From DASQUK01 sp963813485 (lineage in GTDB: Bacteria > Actinomycetota > Acidimicrobiia > Acidimicrobiales > VFJN01), in NCBI GenBank assembly GCA_963813485.1, contig CAWEZE010000023.1, positions 1 through 64,000 of the forward strand: DNA of 64,000 nucleotides, in the 5' to 3' direction. The stretch's first letter is position 1; each line of letters begins with the position of its first letter. Shown piece by piece: positions 34,597 through 43,551 of this stretch. The position numbers were made by a program, and so were the translations under genes. The notes beneath the pieces are model-generated. The model was not told the origin of the DNA, ran no database searches, and worked only from the letters and a program-made list of their open reading frames with translations.

Positions 34597-34857
34597 GATT
34601 CGCCTCCCTGTCTTCGGGAGCAGGTCGAGGTACTGGGCACTGCAGGCCCTGGCGTGCCAGATCAGCAGGACGTCGTCGGCGAGCTCGCCGCCAATGACCT
34701 CGAGGAGGTTGCCGGCGCCGTCAGGCCCGATGATCAGCAACTTCGGCGGGTCGTGGTCCTCGTCGAGTACGTCCTCGTACACCGCCATGTCGACGGCGTG
34801 GGAGATGTCCTCGATCGTGCAGCCGTGTTTCAGAGCCGACTTGTGAACCCGCAACAC
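34593..34857 (-). CDS. BrnT-like toxin (one frameshift at its end)
   Basis: A product of about 87 aa: VHKSALKHGCTIEDISHAVD (the KHG-xxxED-A element of BrnT), KLLIIGPDGAGNLLEVIG and LLIWHARACSAQYLDLLPKT. BrnT toxins are RelE-fold ribonucleases. With one base removed near 34608 the chain ends GGES and stops at TGA 34593, overlapping the antitoxin start. TATTAC at 34868-34873 (minus strand) is a good -10 just before GTG 34857. The BrnT assignment rests on the pattern and on the RHH partner. Confidence 0.55.
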
Positions 34858-34911
34858 CCATCGGAGTGTAATACGAAACCCCACCAACGTGTCGAGGGGC
34901 CGTCTTCGGCC

Positions 34912-34962
34912 TTGACTTCTAGTGGAACTACCTGTATCTCTAGAACTACTAGAAGTTCTAGA
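34912..34962 (+). promoter_or_regulatory. Promoter with overlapping operator before the 34974 gene
   Basis: TTGACT (34912-34917) and TATCTC (34935-34940) are spaced by 17 bases. A perfect inverted repeat, TCTAGAACT (34939-34947) and AGTTCTAGA (34954-34962), covers the expected transcript start and runs into the ribosome site GAGGAGG. A related TTCTAGTGGA is next to the -35. Such tight overlap says that the downstream gene is repressed, perhaps by one of the RHH proteins transcribed divergently. Confidence 0.6.
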
Positions 34963-34973
34963 GGAGGTAGCCC

Positions 34974-35327
34974 ATGAAGTTCACCGTCGGCCGTGAGTCG
35001 TTCGACCTCACCAAGGAGCAGGTCACCACAGCGATGAAGGACGTGCCGATCGAGGGGATCCAGAAGCACGTCGTGGAGATCGCCGGGCAAGCGTTCCCGC
35101 CCAAGCAGGTCTTCGGCACCGTCACCGGTCGCGCACGCCAGAGCTTCACGACGATGGAGGCGCAGCGGGTCCTGACCCGACTCGGGTTCGTGTGCCGCCG
35201 CGTTGAGGACGACGACGTGTTGAGCATCGAGGACAGGGTCGCCTCGATCGAAACCACGGTTGCCACCGTCGAGGCCGCGGTGGCAGGCCTGCATGCACGG
35301 GTGAAGGTGATCGAAGCTGAGCGCTGA
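34974..35327 (+). CDS. Conserved hypothetical protein with coiled-coil tail
   Basis: A 117-aa protein. The first 80 residues form a compact domain (MKFTVGRESFDLTKEQVTTA, PPKQVFGTVTGRARQSFTTM, EAQRVLTRLGFVCRRV), which I recall as a recurrent small actinobacterial domain of unknown function. The tail (EDRVASIETTVATVEAAVAG) is a short coiled coil. GAGGAGG sits seven bases before ATG 34974. It is transcribed away from the toxin-antitoxin genes and toward the 35409-39849 pair, 81 bp away. Confidence 0.65.
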   Translation: MKFTVGRESFDLTKEQVTTAMKDVPIEGIQKHVVEIAGQAFPPKQVFGTVTGRARQSFTTMEAQRVLTRLGFVCRRVEDDDVLSIEDRVASIETTVATVEAAVAGLHARVKVIEAER

Positions 35328-35408
35328 TCTCCGCTGTTCCTCTGGCCGCGCCCCGTTGGCGTGTGAACATGACGAGCACCGTGGGCTTGCGAAAGGAGTT
35401 CGGCGTCT

Positions 35409-37109
35409 GTGTCCGCAGTCGAGATCGTCGAGGGGGTCCCCTACTGGACCGAGAGGATGTACCGGCCTGGCGGCGGGCAGGACCACCTCGGTCTTGGCTC
35501 CGTCGTAACTGACCGGATCCTGCCCAGACTGTCGCCAGCGATCAACGTCCTCACGATCCACCCTCGGTACTGGTCCTTCTACGCCTTCGTGCTCAGCGAG
35601 TTCTGGAAGCGCGACCTACCACGGACCAAGGCGGCGCTCCGAGCCTGGTATCGCCCGCTGGAGTGCATGTACTCCGTTGCATGTCATCTCTGTGAGAACC
35701 CGGCACACCGTGGGACGGCGATCGGCAGTCGGAAGATCTCGCCGCTCGTCGCGTCTGAACCGGACGCCTTCGACCCGCAGTTCGACTACATGGACTCGGG
35801 GATGGGCGGCTACGGGCTCTACTACGCGACCGTCATGCAGTCGCACGGTGTCGTCGTCCTCGCCGACCCACGACTCGGGCTGCCCGTCGACAGCGTCACA
35901 CCGGCGGGGCAGGTCGTCGCCGACGCCTTCCGCGGCGCGATCGCCGACACGGCCTACTACCGCGAGTGGATCGACGTGCACGACCAGCCGGTTCCGTACG
36001 AAGTACTCGTCGAGTACGCGGAGCATGGTTGCCTCTGTCGGCTACCTGAGGCGGATGCTCCGGACAGAGAGCTCCTCGTCGACGTCTTCCTGCACAGCGG
36101 TAGCGCGCCCGACTCGTCATCGCGCCGCGAGACGGTTCGGCTCTTCTGTGAGCTCGCGGAACAGACGGAAGATGCCCTCGTCAACTCCTGGTCGTTCCGT
36201 CGGCTCGTCTACTTCCGCGCTGACCACGGTGAGGGGATGCTCGCCGGACCACGTTTCAACCCCTCGCCCGAGACCCTGCGGGTGGCGAGGCGTTGGCGGC
36301 TCTACCAGGCACGCGAGTACTACAACTTCGCGCTGAACGAGATGTGGCGGCGTCTCACCGAGTGGGGACTCGCTAGGGATGGCGATGTGGTGCCGATCCC
36401 CGCGAGCGAAGTAGAAGCCGCGTTGGACTCGATCGACTTCAACGCATTCGCTGAAGCCCTCGAGCTGGATACGCCAGGCATCACCCACGAATCGCCGTTC
36501 GCCAGGTTGCTCGAGTGGGTGAACGGTGCCGCTCACATCTCCGGTGGACTCGACGACGCGTGGGACCTCGATGCAGACCTCAACGAGGACTTCATCATCG
36601 ACTGGCTCGGCTACGGCCGCGGTCGTGCGGGCGACGGGCCGGACGCGCTGGCCGGATCCATCACGTTGCTTGCCCTCGTCGCCGCCCGGCTCTGGCGGCC
36701 CGAGCTCGGACTGATGGAGCCGGCTGACTGGTTCCCTGTTGTCGAAGGTGGGACGGAGCGGCTCGGCATGCAGCGGTTCCTCAGCCGGCTCCGAACACTC
36801 GTCGCCGAAGGAGCGACGGTCGGCGAGGTGACGCGTTGGCTGACGTTCGATTACGTCGTGACGCAGCACGAGCGCGTCGCGGTTGCGAAGCTGGCGACTA
36901 CAGGAGACACGTTCCGCTTCCGGCGTGAGGCCGGCCGCATGCGGTTCTTCGATAAGAAGACGCAGTTCCGCATGAACGATTCGCGCTTCAACGCCCTCGC
37001 GACCGTGCTGTACGAGCTCAGGTGGTCGGGCTACTTCTACGACGCTGGCCACGGCTTGACGCCCGAGGGTCGCCGCCTCCGCGAACACGGCGACCTTCTC
37101 ACCAGCTGA
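35409..37109 (+). CDS. Large protein of unknown function, partner of the HKD protein
   Basis: A 566-aa soluble protein without recognised domains. The N-terminus has VEIVEGVPYWTERMYRPGGG, then a conserved-looking INVLTIHPRYWSFYAFVLSE and a cysteine pair (SVACHLCENPAHRGT). The C-terminal part is helical. No nuclease, ATPase or membrane motif is visible. GTG 35409 follows AAAGGAG. Its TGA overlaps the ATG of the next gene (TGATG at 37107-37111), so the two proteins are made together. The position in a restriction/toxin island suggests a defence role, but this is inference only. Confidence 0.6.
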   Translation: MSAVEIVEGVPYWTERMYRPGGGQDHLGLGSVVTDRILPRLSPAINVLTIHPRYWSFYAFVLSEFWKRDLPRTKAALRAWYRPLECMYSVACHLCENPAHRGTAIGSRKISPLVASEPDAFDPQFDYMDSGMGGYGLYYATVMQSHGVVVLADPRLGLPVDSVTPAGQVVADAFRGAIADTAYYREWIDVHDQPVPYEVLVEYAEHGCLCRLPEADAPDRELLVDVFLHSGSAPDSSSRRETVRLFCELAEQTEDALVNSWSFRRLVYFRADHGEGMLAGPRFNPSPETLRVARRWRLYQAREYYNFALNEMWRRLTEWGLARDGDVVPIPASEVEAALDSIDFNAFAEALELDTPGITHESPFARLLEWVNGAAHISGGLDDAWDLDADLNEDFIIDWLGYGRGRAGDGPDALAGSITLLALVAARLWRPELGLMEPADWFPVVEGGTERLGMQRFLSRLRTLVAEGATVGEVTRWLTFDYVVTQHERVAVAKLATTGDTFRFRREAGRMRFFDKKTQFRMNDSRFNALATVLYELRWSGYFYDAGHGLTPEGRRLREHGDLLTS

Positions 37110-39849
37110 TGCCCAGGCAGAAGGCGCCGCCGACGCCGATGCTTCCCCGGCTCACCATCCCGCCGCTGATCGGCGGCGAGTGGGACACCGTGATCCTCTG
37201 GACATACGGCGCCGATCTTGCGTTCTTCGAGGACGACCTCTGGAGGCAACTCGAGCGGACACGGAACCGCATTCTCTTCGCCGATGCCAGCCAGGTACGC
37301 CGCTACCTATGGGTCCACCGGGAGCGGCGCCTGCGCCACGTGAACCGTTCCTATGTACTCGCACCCGTGAACGTCGACCGTGCGGCACATGCGAAGCTCA
37401 TCATGCTGCTGCGCCATGATGCCGGCCTGCTGGCCGTCGGCTCCGGCAACCTCAGTTACGACGGCTACGCGTCCCAGGGGGAGTGCTTCACCACCTACCA
37501 GTGGTCGAGCGACGACGGCGCGGATCTCGCGTCCTTCGTAGCCGTCCGCGAGTTCATCGATGAGGCCATATCGCGGCAGCTCACCGACCCCATCGTCCAC
37601 GGACGCGTCTCGCAAGCCTGGAACGACGTGCCGTGGTTGTTCGGCGCCGCCGCGGGCTCGCCTGTTCGCCACAACCTCACGACGCCGCTCCTCGATCAGC
37701 TCGCAGCGGCCATCGGAGCGGAGTCGGTGGAGGAACTCACCATCCACGCTCCTTTCTATGACTCGCGCTGTCAGGCGCTCGATGAGCTAATCAAGCGATG
37801 TCGACCGAAGCGGCTTCGGGTGCTCCTGCAAGAAGGTGTCACGTCGGTCGACCCGAAGCACCTCACGCGCGTGCTTTCGTCAGCGCGCGCCGTCGACGTG
37901 CGCGCCGTCAACGCCGAGGAGCGAGGCACCTTCCTCCATGCCAAATTCGTCATCGCGAAGCTCAAGAACCGTGCCGTCTGCATGCAGGGCTCGCCAAACC
38001 TGTCGACTCCGGCCTTTCTACGGGCGCATCCCGACGGCAACATCGAGCTTGCAAACATCCTCACTGGGGCTGCCGACGCTTTCGACCACCTCGTCTTGAC
38101 GCTGACTCTCAGCGACCATCCCGTCGAGGTCTCGTCCCTGCGGCTTCGCCTCGTCACGGATGACGAGGAAGGCGACGACATCCCTCAAGGCGAGCTCACC
38201 TCCGAGCTTGCTTGGGTGTCACCTCGTCTCAGCGGGTGGTTCGGCCTGCCTGTTTGGCAACCACCGACCCTGCTCATCGCCGGGCGGCCCGTCGATGACG
38301 TGACGTGGCGCTTGGAGGAACCGAGCCACGGTACGACGCGCTTCGTCGCCATGCTCGGCGCATCCGGGAAAGCGCTTCTCGACCGAGTGGAGTCCGTCGC
38401 CTTCGACTTCGGCAATGGAGAAGCGCCCGTTCCGCAGTATCCATTCCACCTCAACGCCCTGGCCGCGCTCGCGTCCGGACAGTCGCGAGCGGATCTGCTG
38501 CGCGAGGCAGGCGACTTCGCGGTCGACGACGACGAGCTAGAGCAGCTTCTCATCCAGCTCGACGAGGTCCTCGTGGTCGATGGGCGGAGCGTGTGGCGGA
38601 TGTTGCGCCGGCCGGTTCCGGAGGCGCCAGAGGACGGTGACGGTCCTCGTCTCTCGTACGAGGATCTCGACTGGGACGCGATCCAGTCGCATCCCAAGCT
38701 CGCTCAGTACCGGACCTGGAACACGTCCAGCACGGCTGACCCAACGGGTCTGGGGATCCTTCTCGGCTCCATCGCCGAGCGGTTCCGTCGCGAGGTAGCC
38801 CTGCGCTCGGGTACACCCCTGCCCGAGCCGCCATCCGATCCCGATGAAGGAGATCTTGATGATCTCTCGTCAACCGGCGACGCCGAGACCGAGGACGACG
38901 TCGAGGCTGAGGAGACTCAACGAGAGCGGCGGCGACTCAGCGCGCGGCGCGAGCACGCCGCTTGTTCCACAACTTCGTCAAGCGGTTCGTCAGCGGCATC
39001 ACTGACGCGGAGTTCGTGCGGCTCGTCGGGCCGACCGTGATCATCCCGAGTTACGTCGTGTTCAACCACGTCTGTTGGAAGCTCGCACAGCTCGACCTCG
39101 CTGATCGAGTGGCTGTCGTGGATGCCCAGCTCGCGCTCTGGCGGTTCTTCTGGGGTGCGGACGGCGAGGCGGGGTACTTGAGGTCGCTCACAGAGCCCGA
39201 GCAGGAGGCTGCCCTGGACCTGCTGGATCGGCATCACGCTGAGGCCGTGCTGCTGGCGTCCTTCTTCCAGGCGTACGACATCACCTGGCGCGAGGCTGAT
39301 GACCGGCTCGGTGTCCTCCGCGACGTGTGGCGCGAGGTCTTGGTTCACGACCTGTGGCAGCCAACCGCCGAAGCGCTCTCAGATGCGGCCGCTGTCGTGG
39401 GTTCGGGTCCGAACCCAGTGCCCGTTGACGACCTCGTCGACGAGCTCGATGGTCTTGCTCGCTACTACAGCGACCACGACCCGCGGCGAATCATCGCGAC
39501 AGCGCTCGGCACCCACGCGAGCTCTGTCTCCGAAACAGAGGGACGCGTCGCGAGAGGCAACCTCGGTGAACAGACCGTTGACATCTACGTCGTGACTGAT
39601 CCGAACGTGAAGCTCACCCCGGGTTCGGCGGCGGCCGTGCTGTCGGTGCTTTCGCGCCTTCAGACGGACGCTTCGTATCTCCGGCTCACGCATCCGGTCT
39701 CGGAGACGGTTGCCTTCGCTGACTTCGACACCGGTGATTTCGTGTGGGCCGACCAGAGGTCCGGCGAGATCAGGGACATCGCGCTGGATGCCGATGAGGT
39801 AGCCCCTTGGGAGGCAGCGCTCGAAGCGTTGCGCGGTCTGGCGGCCTGA
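37109..39849 (+). CDS. Large phospholipase-D-fold (two HKD motifs) protein, one frameshift
   Basis: About 910 aa when read across one missing base near 38955. Residues about 85-130 hold the first HKD set (AHAKLIMLLRHDAGLLAVGS then GNLSYDG), and about 270-330 the second (FLHAKFVIAKLKNRAVCMQG then SPNLSTPAF). This pairing is the active-site arrangement of PLD-fold nucleases and lipases. An acidic linker (DPDEGDLDDLSSTGDAETED) and a roughly 300-aa C-terminal helical domain (LFHNFVKRFVSGITDAEFVR onward) follow. No signal peptide is present, so a cytoplasmic nuclease is more likely than a secreted lipase. It is coupled to the unknown gene upstream. Confidence 0.65.
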
Positions 39850-40075
39850 CGTCGTTGTGCCACAGCCGTGCCACAACGGCCGGGAACTGGGGGTCAACGG
39901 TGGTCACCCACGGACTCGCCGCATGCCCCCTGACCTGCGGACACGCCTCCGACCAGCAGCGCAGCGACCGGCCCGGTCGAGTTGGGAACCCGTTAGGTCA
40001 GCCGGGCTGATTGTCGCGTTCGTAGTTGTCTCGCTCATCACGACCGACGTGGCGACGGGAGCAATGAGTCCGCGC

Positions 40076-41294
40076 TCACAGCCACTTGTTGACCGAGTTG
40101 AGCAACGCCTCGTTGGGCTCGTCGGGCATCTCGGTGAGCGGGATAGCGATCTCGTCGACCGTGGGGCCGTACTCGGCCGCCAGCGGGCGCCAGGGCGTCG
40201 AGGTCGAACTCGTACAGCTCGGCGACGTTGCCCGCCAGCAGGCGCTGCAACTCGGCCGGCTCGGTGTCGTGGAACACCGCCCGCAGGTGCTCGCGGGTGA
40301 ACGGGTGTGTGCCCTCGTCGTGGGGGTAATCGCTGCCCCACATGAACCGTTCGAGCCCGATCTTGTCGCGGACGGCGGCGTCGGCGGGGCCCGGCATGCT
40401 CACTCCCATCCACACGTTCTGGTGGAAGTACTCGGTGGCCGAGCGCGGCAGCACGTGCTCGGCGCCGTAGCGGATCTCCCCCGTCGAGCCCGTCTTGCGG
40501 ATGCGCGCCAGCACCTTGTCGAGCCGATCGAGCAGACCGGGCACCCAGGAACAACCGCTCTCGGTGACCACGAACCGCAGCCGGGGGAACCGCTCGAAGA
40601 TGCCGGAGAGGATGAACTGCACCAGCGGCCGCTGCGAGTAGAACGGCACCTCGTTGATGTAGAGCAGCATCGACACCGGGTAGGGCCCGTAGTCGGGCAC
40701 GCCGGTGCCGCCGTGGACGTTGATCGGCACCTCGAGCTCCTCGAGGGCCGCCCACACCGGGTCGTAGATCGGGTCGTAGAGGGGCTTCACCCAGTGGACG
40801 TCGGGCGAGATGTTCGGCAGCAGGATGCCGCCCCGGAGGTTGTGCTCCTTGATCCAGCGCACGTCGGCGATGGCGTCGTCGACGTCGTTGAGGAAGATCT
40901 GCCCGATGCCGGCCCGCCGCTCGGGGAACTCACCGCACCAGTCGACCAGCCAGCGGTTGTGGGCCCGGATGCCGGCCAGGCGGTGCTCGTAGTCCTCGGG
41001 CCTGGGGGGCTGGGCGAACAGCACGAAGCTGGGGAAGAACGGCGGCACCGTGTTCGGGAAGATGACCTCGCCGACGATGCCGTCGGCCAGCTGCTGGCCG
41101 TTGCGCATCTCGTTGTCCCAGTTGCGGTAGCGCCGCGTGTCGCCGAGGTCGCGGAAGGGGTTCTTGTACTTCTCGCGCCAGGCGTCGAAGTCGTCGAGGA
41201 ACCTGGGGTCGAGGTACTCGCGGTACTGCTTGTGGCTGCCGCCGGCGTGGCAGTCGGCCGAGATGATCGTGTAGCGCTCGTTGGCAACGGTCAT
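40076..41294 (-). CDS. Amidohydrolase-2 family metal-dependent hydrolase (one frameshift)
   Basis: About 405 aa, TIM-barrel family of ACMSD-like hydrolases and decarboxylases. The metal motif DCHAGG is near the N-terminus, followed by INVHGGTGVPDYGP, VVTESGCSWVP and FMWGSDYPHDEGTHP, with the last catalytic Asp. One extra base near 40195 must be removed for the end to read LAAEYGPTVDEIAIPLTEMP and stop at TGA 40076. Without this the frame runs to 40038 as nonsense. ATG 41294 is the start. Members of this group beside P450 genes occur in steroid and aromatic catabolism. A KstR-type operator lies 48 bp upstream. Confidence 0.8.
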
Positions 41295-41341
41295 CGGTCG
41301 CACCCCCTCGGCCACGGATTGGCGATCACTCCAGTTTGATG

Positions 41342-41355
41342 TAGAACGCGTTCTC
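41342..41355. promoter_or_regulatory. KstR-type operator 1
   Basis: TAGAACGCGTTCTC matches the KstR consensus TAGAAC-N2-GTTCTA at 11 of 12 defined positions, with a perfect 12-bp palindromic core AGAACGCGTTCT. It lies between the divergent hydrolase (start 41294) and the plus-strand genes. KstR represses steroid-catabolism genes until a sterol CoA-thioester binds. A KstR-like TetR gene lies at 42952-43551. Confidence 0.65.
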
Positions 41356-41390
41356 ACGCCAGCCGGGCGCCGCCGTGACACGATGACGGC

Positions 41391-41540
41391 ATGCGTTGTG
41401 ACGTCGTCGAGGGCGAGCCAGGCATCTTCCCGGAGCCGATCACCCGCTTCATGCGGACGATCGGCGGGCTGTTCGGCGGCGGCAAGCCCCGAAAGTCCGC
41501 CGAGGATCAGTCCTCGACCGGCGAACCGGCCGCCGACTAG
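41391..41540 (+). CDS. Possible 49-aa protein
   Basis: ATG 41391 gives a small protein (RCDVVEGEPGIFPEPITRFM, RTIGGLFGGGKPRKSAEDQ) ending at TAG 41540. Its composition is plausible, but the ribosome site is poor. It lies directly behind the first KstR-type site, in the position of a regulated gene. The opposite frame is a low-quality extension of the hydrolase gene. Function unknown. Confidence 0.4.
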   Translation: MRCDVVEGEPGIFPEPITRFMRTIGGLFGGGKPRKSAEDQSSTGEPAAD

Positions 41541-41641
41541 CGAGCCCAAGGACACCGACGCGCGCGGGCGCCGAAGACGACAAGCCCTGACCAGGGCGGT
41601 CCGAGCCCGGCGCCGTCGCCCAGCCTCGTTGTTGGCGCGAC

Positions 41642-41655
41642 GAGAATGTGTTCTA
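41642..41655. promoter_or_regulatory. KstR-type operator 2, upstream of the P450
   Basis: GAGAATGTGTTCTA agrees with TAGAAC-N2-GTTCTA at 10 of 12 positions. It is 38 bp before the P450 start and lies in the region expected for the promoter. Its presence also argues against the upstream GTG at 41648 as the P450 start. Confidence 0.5.
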
Positions 41656-41692
41656 CTTCGGCCCTAGCGCACCCGAGCCGGAGGGAACCGCG

Positions 41693-42946
41693 GTGGACAT
41701 CCACGAGATCGACCTGCTCGACCGCGACCGGTTCACGCAGGGGATCCCCCACGAGTGGTTCACGTGGCTGCGCGCCAATGCTCCCGTCTTCCACCACGAC
41801 GAGCCCGACGGCGACGGCTTCTGGGTGATCACCCGCTACGACGACATCGTGACCTGCAGCCGCGACGCCGCCACCTTCTCCTCCGCCCAGGAGCTGGGCG
41901 GCGTGGTGATGCTCGAGGGCCCCATGGCGCCACTGCCGGGCACCGAGATGGCCGGCAACATGATGCTGTTCATGGACCCACCGGGCCACACCCGGTACCG
42001 CAAGCTGGTCAACCGTGGGTTCACCCCGCGGATGATCGCCGCCCTCGAGCCGCACGTGCGCGACCTGACGGTCCAGATCATCGAGGACGTCGTGGCCAAG
42101 GACGGCGGCGAGTGCGACTTCGTCGTCGACGTCGCCGCGGAGCTGCCGTTGGAGGTGATCGCCGAGCTGCTGGGCGTGCCGCGCGAGGACCGGTTCAAGC
42201 TGTTCGACTGGTCCAACCGGATGGTGGGCTCCGAGGACCCCGAGTACCAGGTCAGCGAGGAGCACGTCACCGAAGCCCAGGTCGAGATGTTCATGTACGC
42301 CCAGCAGCTGGCCGAGCAGCGCCGGGCCGAGCCACGCGAGGACATCGTCACCACGCTCCTCAACGCCGAGGTCGAGGGCGACAGCCTCACCGAGATGGAC
42401 TTCAACCTGTTCTTCATGCTGCTGTCGGTGGCAGGCAACGAGACCACCCGCAACGCCATCGCCCACGGCATGAACGCCTTCCTCGAGAACCCGGATCAGT
42501 GGGACCTGCTGGTGTCCGATCCGGCGGCCCACATCGCCGGGGCCACCGAGGAAATCCTGCGCTGGGCGTCGCCGGTGATGTTCTTCCGCCGCAACGCCCG
42601 CCAGGACTTCGAGGTCCGAGGCCAGGTCATCAAGGCCGGCGAGAAGATCAGCCTCTGGTACATCTCCGCCAACCGCGACGAGGACGTGTTCACCGAACCC
42701 TTCACGTTCGACATCACCCGCGACCCCAACCCGCACATCGCCTTCGGGGGCGGCGGGCCGCACTTCTGCCTCGGCGCCCAGCTGGCCCGCCTGGAGATCC
42801 GGCTGCTGTTCGAGGAGCTGGCGGCTCGGGTCCCGCACCTCGAGGCGCGGGGCGAGCCCGAGCGGCTGCGCTCGAACTTCATCGGCGGCATCAAGCACCT
42901 ACCCATGCGCCTGCGGCCTGCGCCCGCCGCGGCCCCGACGGCTTGA
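41693..42946 (+). CDS. Cytochrome P450, CYP125/CYP142-like
   Basis: The 417-aa product has the P450 landmarks: MLFMDPPGHTRYRKLVNRGF (C helix), the I-helix AGNETTRNAI with the acid/Thr pair, EEILRWASPV (ExxR) and the heme loop FGGGGPHFCLGAQLARLE with the Cys ligand. PPGHTRYRKLV and the GGGPHFCLG loop are common to the CYP125/142/124 group that oxidises the sterol side chain or branched lipids. GTG 41693 follows GGAGGGA. The KstR-type operator and the KstR-like regulator next door support a steroid- or terpenoid-related substrate, by inference. Confidence 0.85.
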   Translation: MDIHEIDLLDRDRFTQGIPHEWFTWLRANAPVFHHDEPDGDGFWVITRYDDIVTCSRDAATFSSAQELGGVVMLEGPMAPLPGTEMAGNMMLFMDPPGHTRYRKLVNRGFTPRMIAALEPHVRDLTVQIIEDVVAKDGGECDFVVDVAAELPLEVIAELLGVPREDRFKLFDWSNRMVGSEDPEYQVSEEHVTEAQVEMFMYAQQLAEQRRAEPREDIVTTLLNAEVEGDSLTEMDFNLFFMLLSVAGNETTRNAIAHGMNAFLENPDQWDLLVSDPAAHIAGATEEILRWASPVMFFRRNARQDFEVRGQVIKAGEKISLWYISANRDEDVFTEPFTFDITRDPNPHIAFGGGGPHFCLGAQLARLEIRLLFEELAARVPHLEARGEPERLRSNFIGGIKHLPMRLRPAPAAAPTA

Positions 42947-42951
42947 CCGCG

Positions 42952-43551
42952 GTGGCCACCCAGGCGGCGACCCTCAGCGCCGAGCAGCGCGACCGGCGAC
43001 GGCGGGTGATCGATGCCGCCTTCGAGCTCGGCGCCGAGCACGGCTACGACGCCGTGCAGATGCGCGACGTGTCTGCGATCGCCAACGTCTCCCTGGCCAC
43101 GATCTACCGCTACTTCTCCTCGAAGGACCACCTCCTGGCCGCGGCCATGACCGAGTGGACCGCGCGCCTCCAGGCCCGCGTGGCGCAGTCGCCGCCACGC
43201 GGCGACACGGCCGCCGACCAGCTCATCGACGTGCTCAACCGCGCCTGCCGCGCCATGGCCCGCCAGCCCAAGCTCAGCGCCGCGCTGGTGCGGGCCCTGT
43301 CGTCGTCGGACGAGGGCGTGCGCGAGAGCGCCGAGGCGGTCCAGCAGCAGATCGAGGCGATGGCCAGCGGCATCCTGGTCGACCTCGCCCCCGCCGTCCG
43401 GTCCGACATCCTGGCCGTGCTCGGCCACGTCTGGTACTCGACGCTGGTGGCGTGGGCCAACGGCCGCATCGACTTCGACCAGGTGACGGCCGAGCTCGAC
43501 CGCGCCGTCCACGTGCTGGTCGACCCGTACGACGGCCGCTCGACGCGCTAG
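42952..43551 (+). CDS. TetR-family regulator, KstR-like
   Basis: A 199-aa regulator. The N-terminal HTH reads EQRDRRRRVIDAAFELGAEH, YDAVQMRDVSAIANVSLATI and YRYFSSKDHLLAAAM, with the same EAQRERR-ILDA...GGYEAVQMR layout as mycobacterial KstR. The C-terminal ligand domain holds VWYSTLVAWANGRID, comparable to the VWLSNLLAWL helix of KstR. GTG 42952 is 6 bp after the P450 stop, so both are probably one operon. Two KstR-type sites lie 1.3-1.6 kb upstream. The effector is inferred to be an acyl-CoA. Confidence 0.75.
   Translation: MATQAATLSAEQRDRRRRVIDAAFELGAEHGYDAVQMRDVSAIANVSLATIYRYFSSKDHLLAAAMTEWTARLQARVAQSPPRGDTAADQLIDVLNRACRAMARQPKLSAALVRALSSSDEGVRESAEAVQQQIEAMASGILVDLAPAVRSDILAVLGHVWYSTLVAWANGRIDFDQVTAELDRAVHVLVDPYDGRSTR

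Noticed and set aside
39850..40075. Integrase attachment site at the end of the island
   Set aside because: GTTGTG...CACAAC with a repeated GTGCCACA word near 39855-39880 recalls sequences beside actinobacterial integrases, but I found no integrase gene, tRNA end or matching direct repeat near 26.2-26.7 kb.
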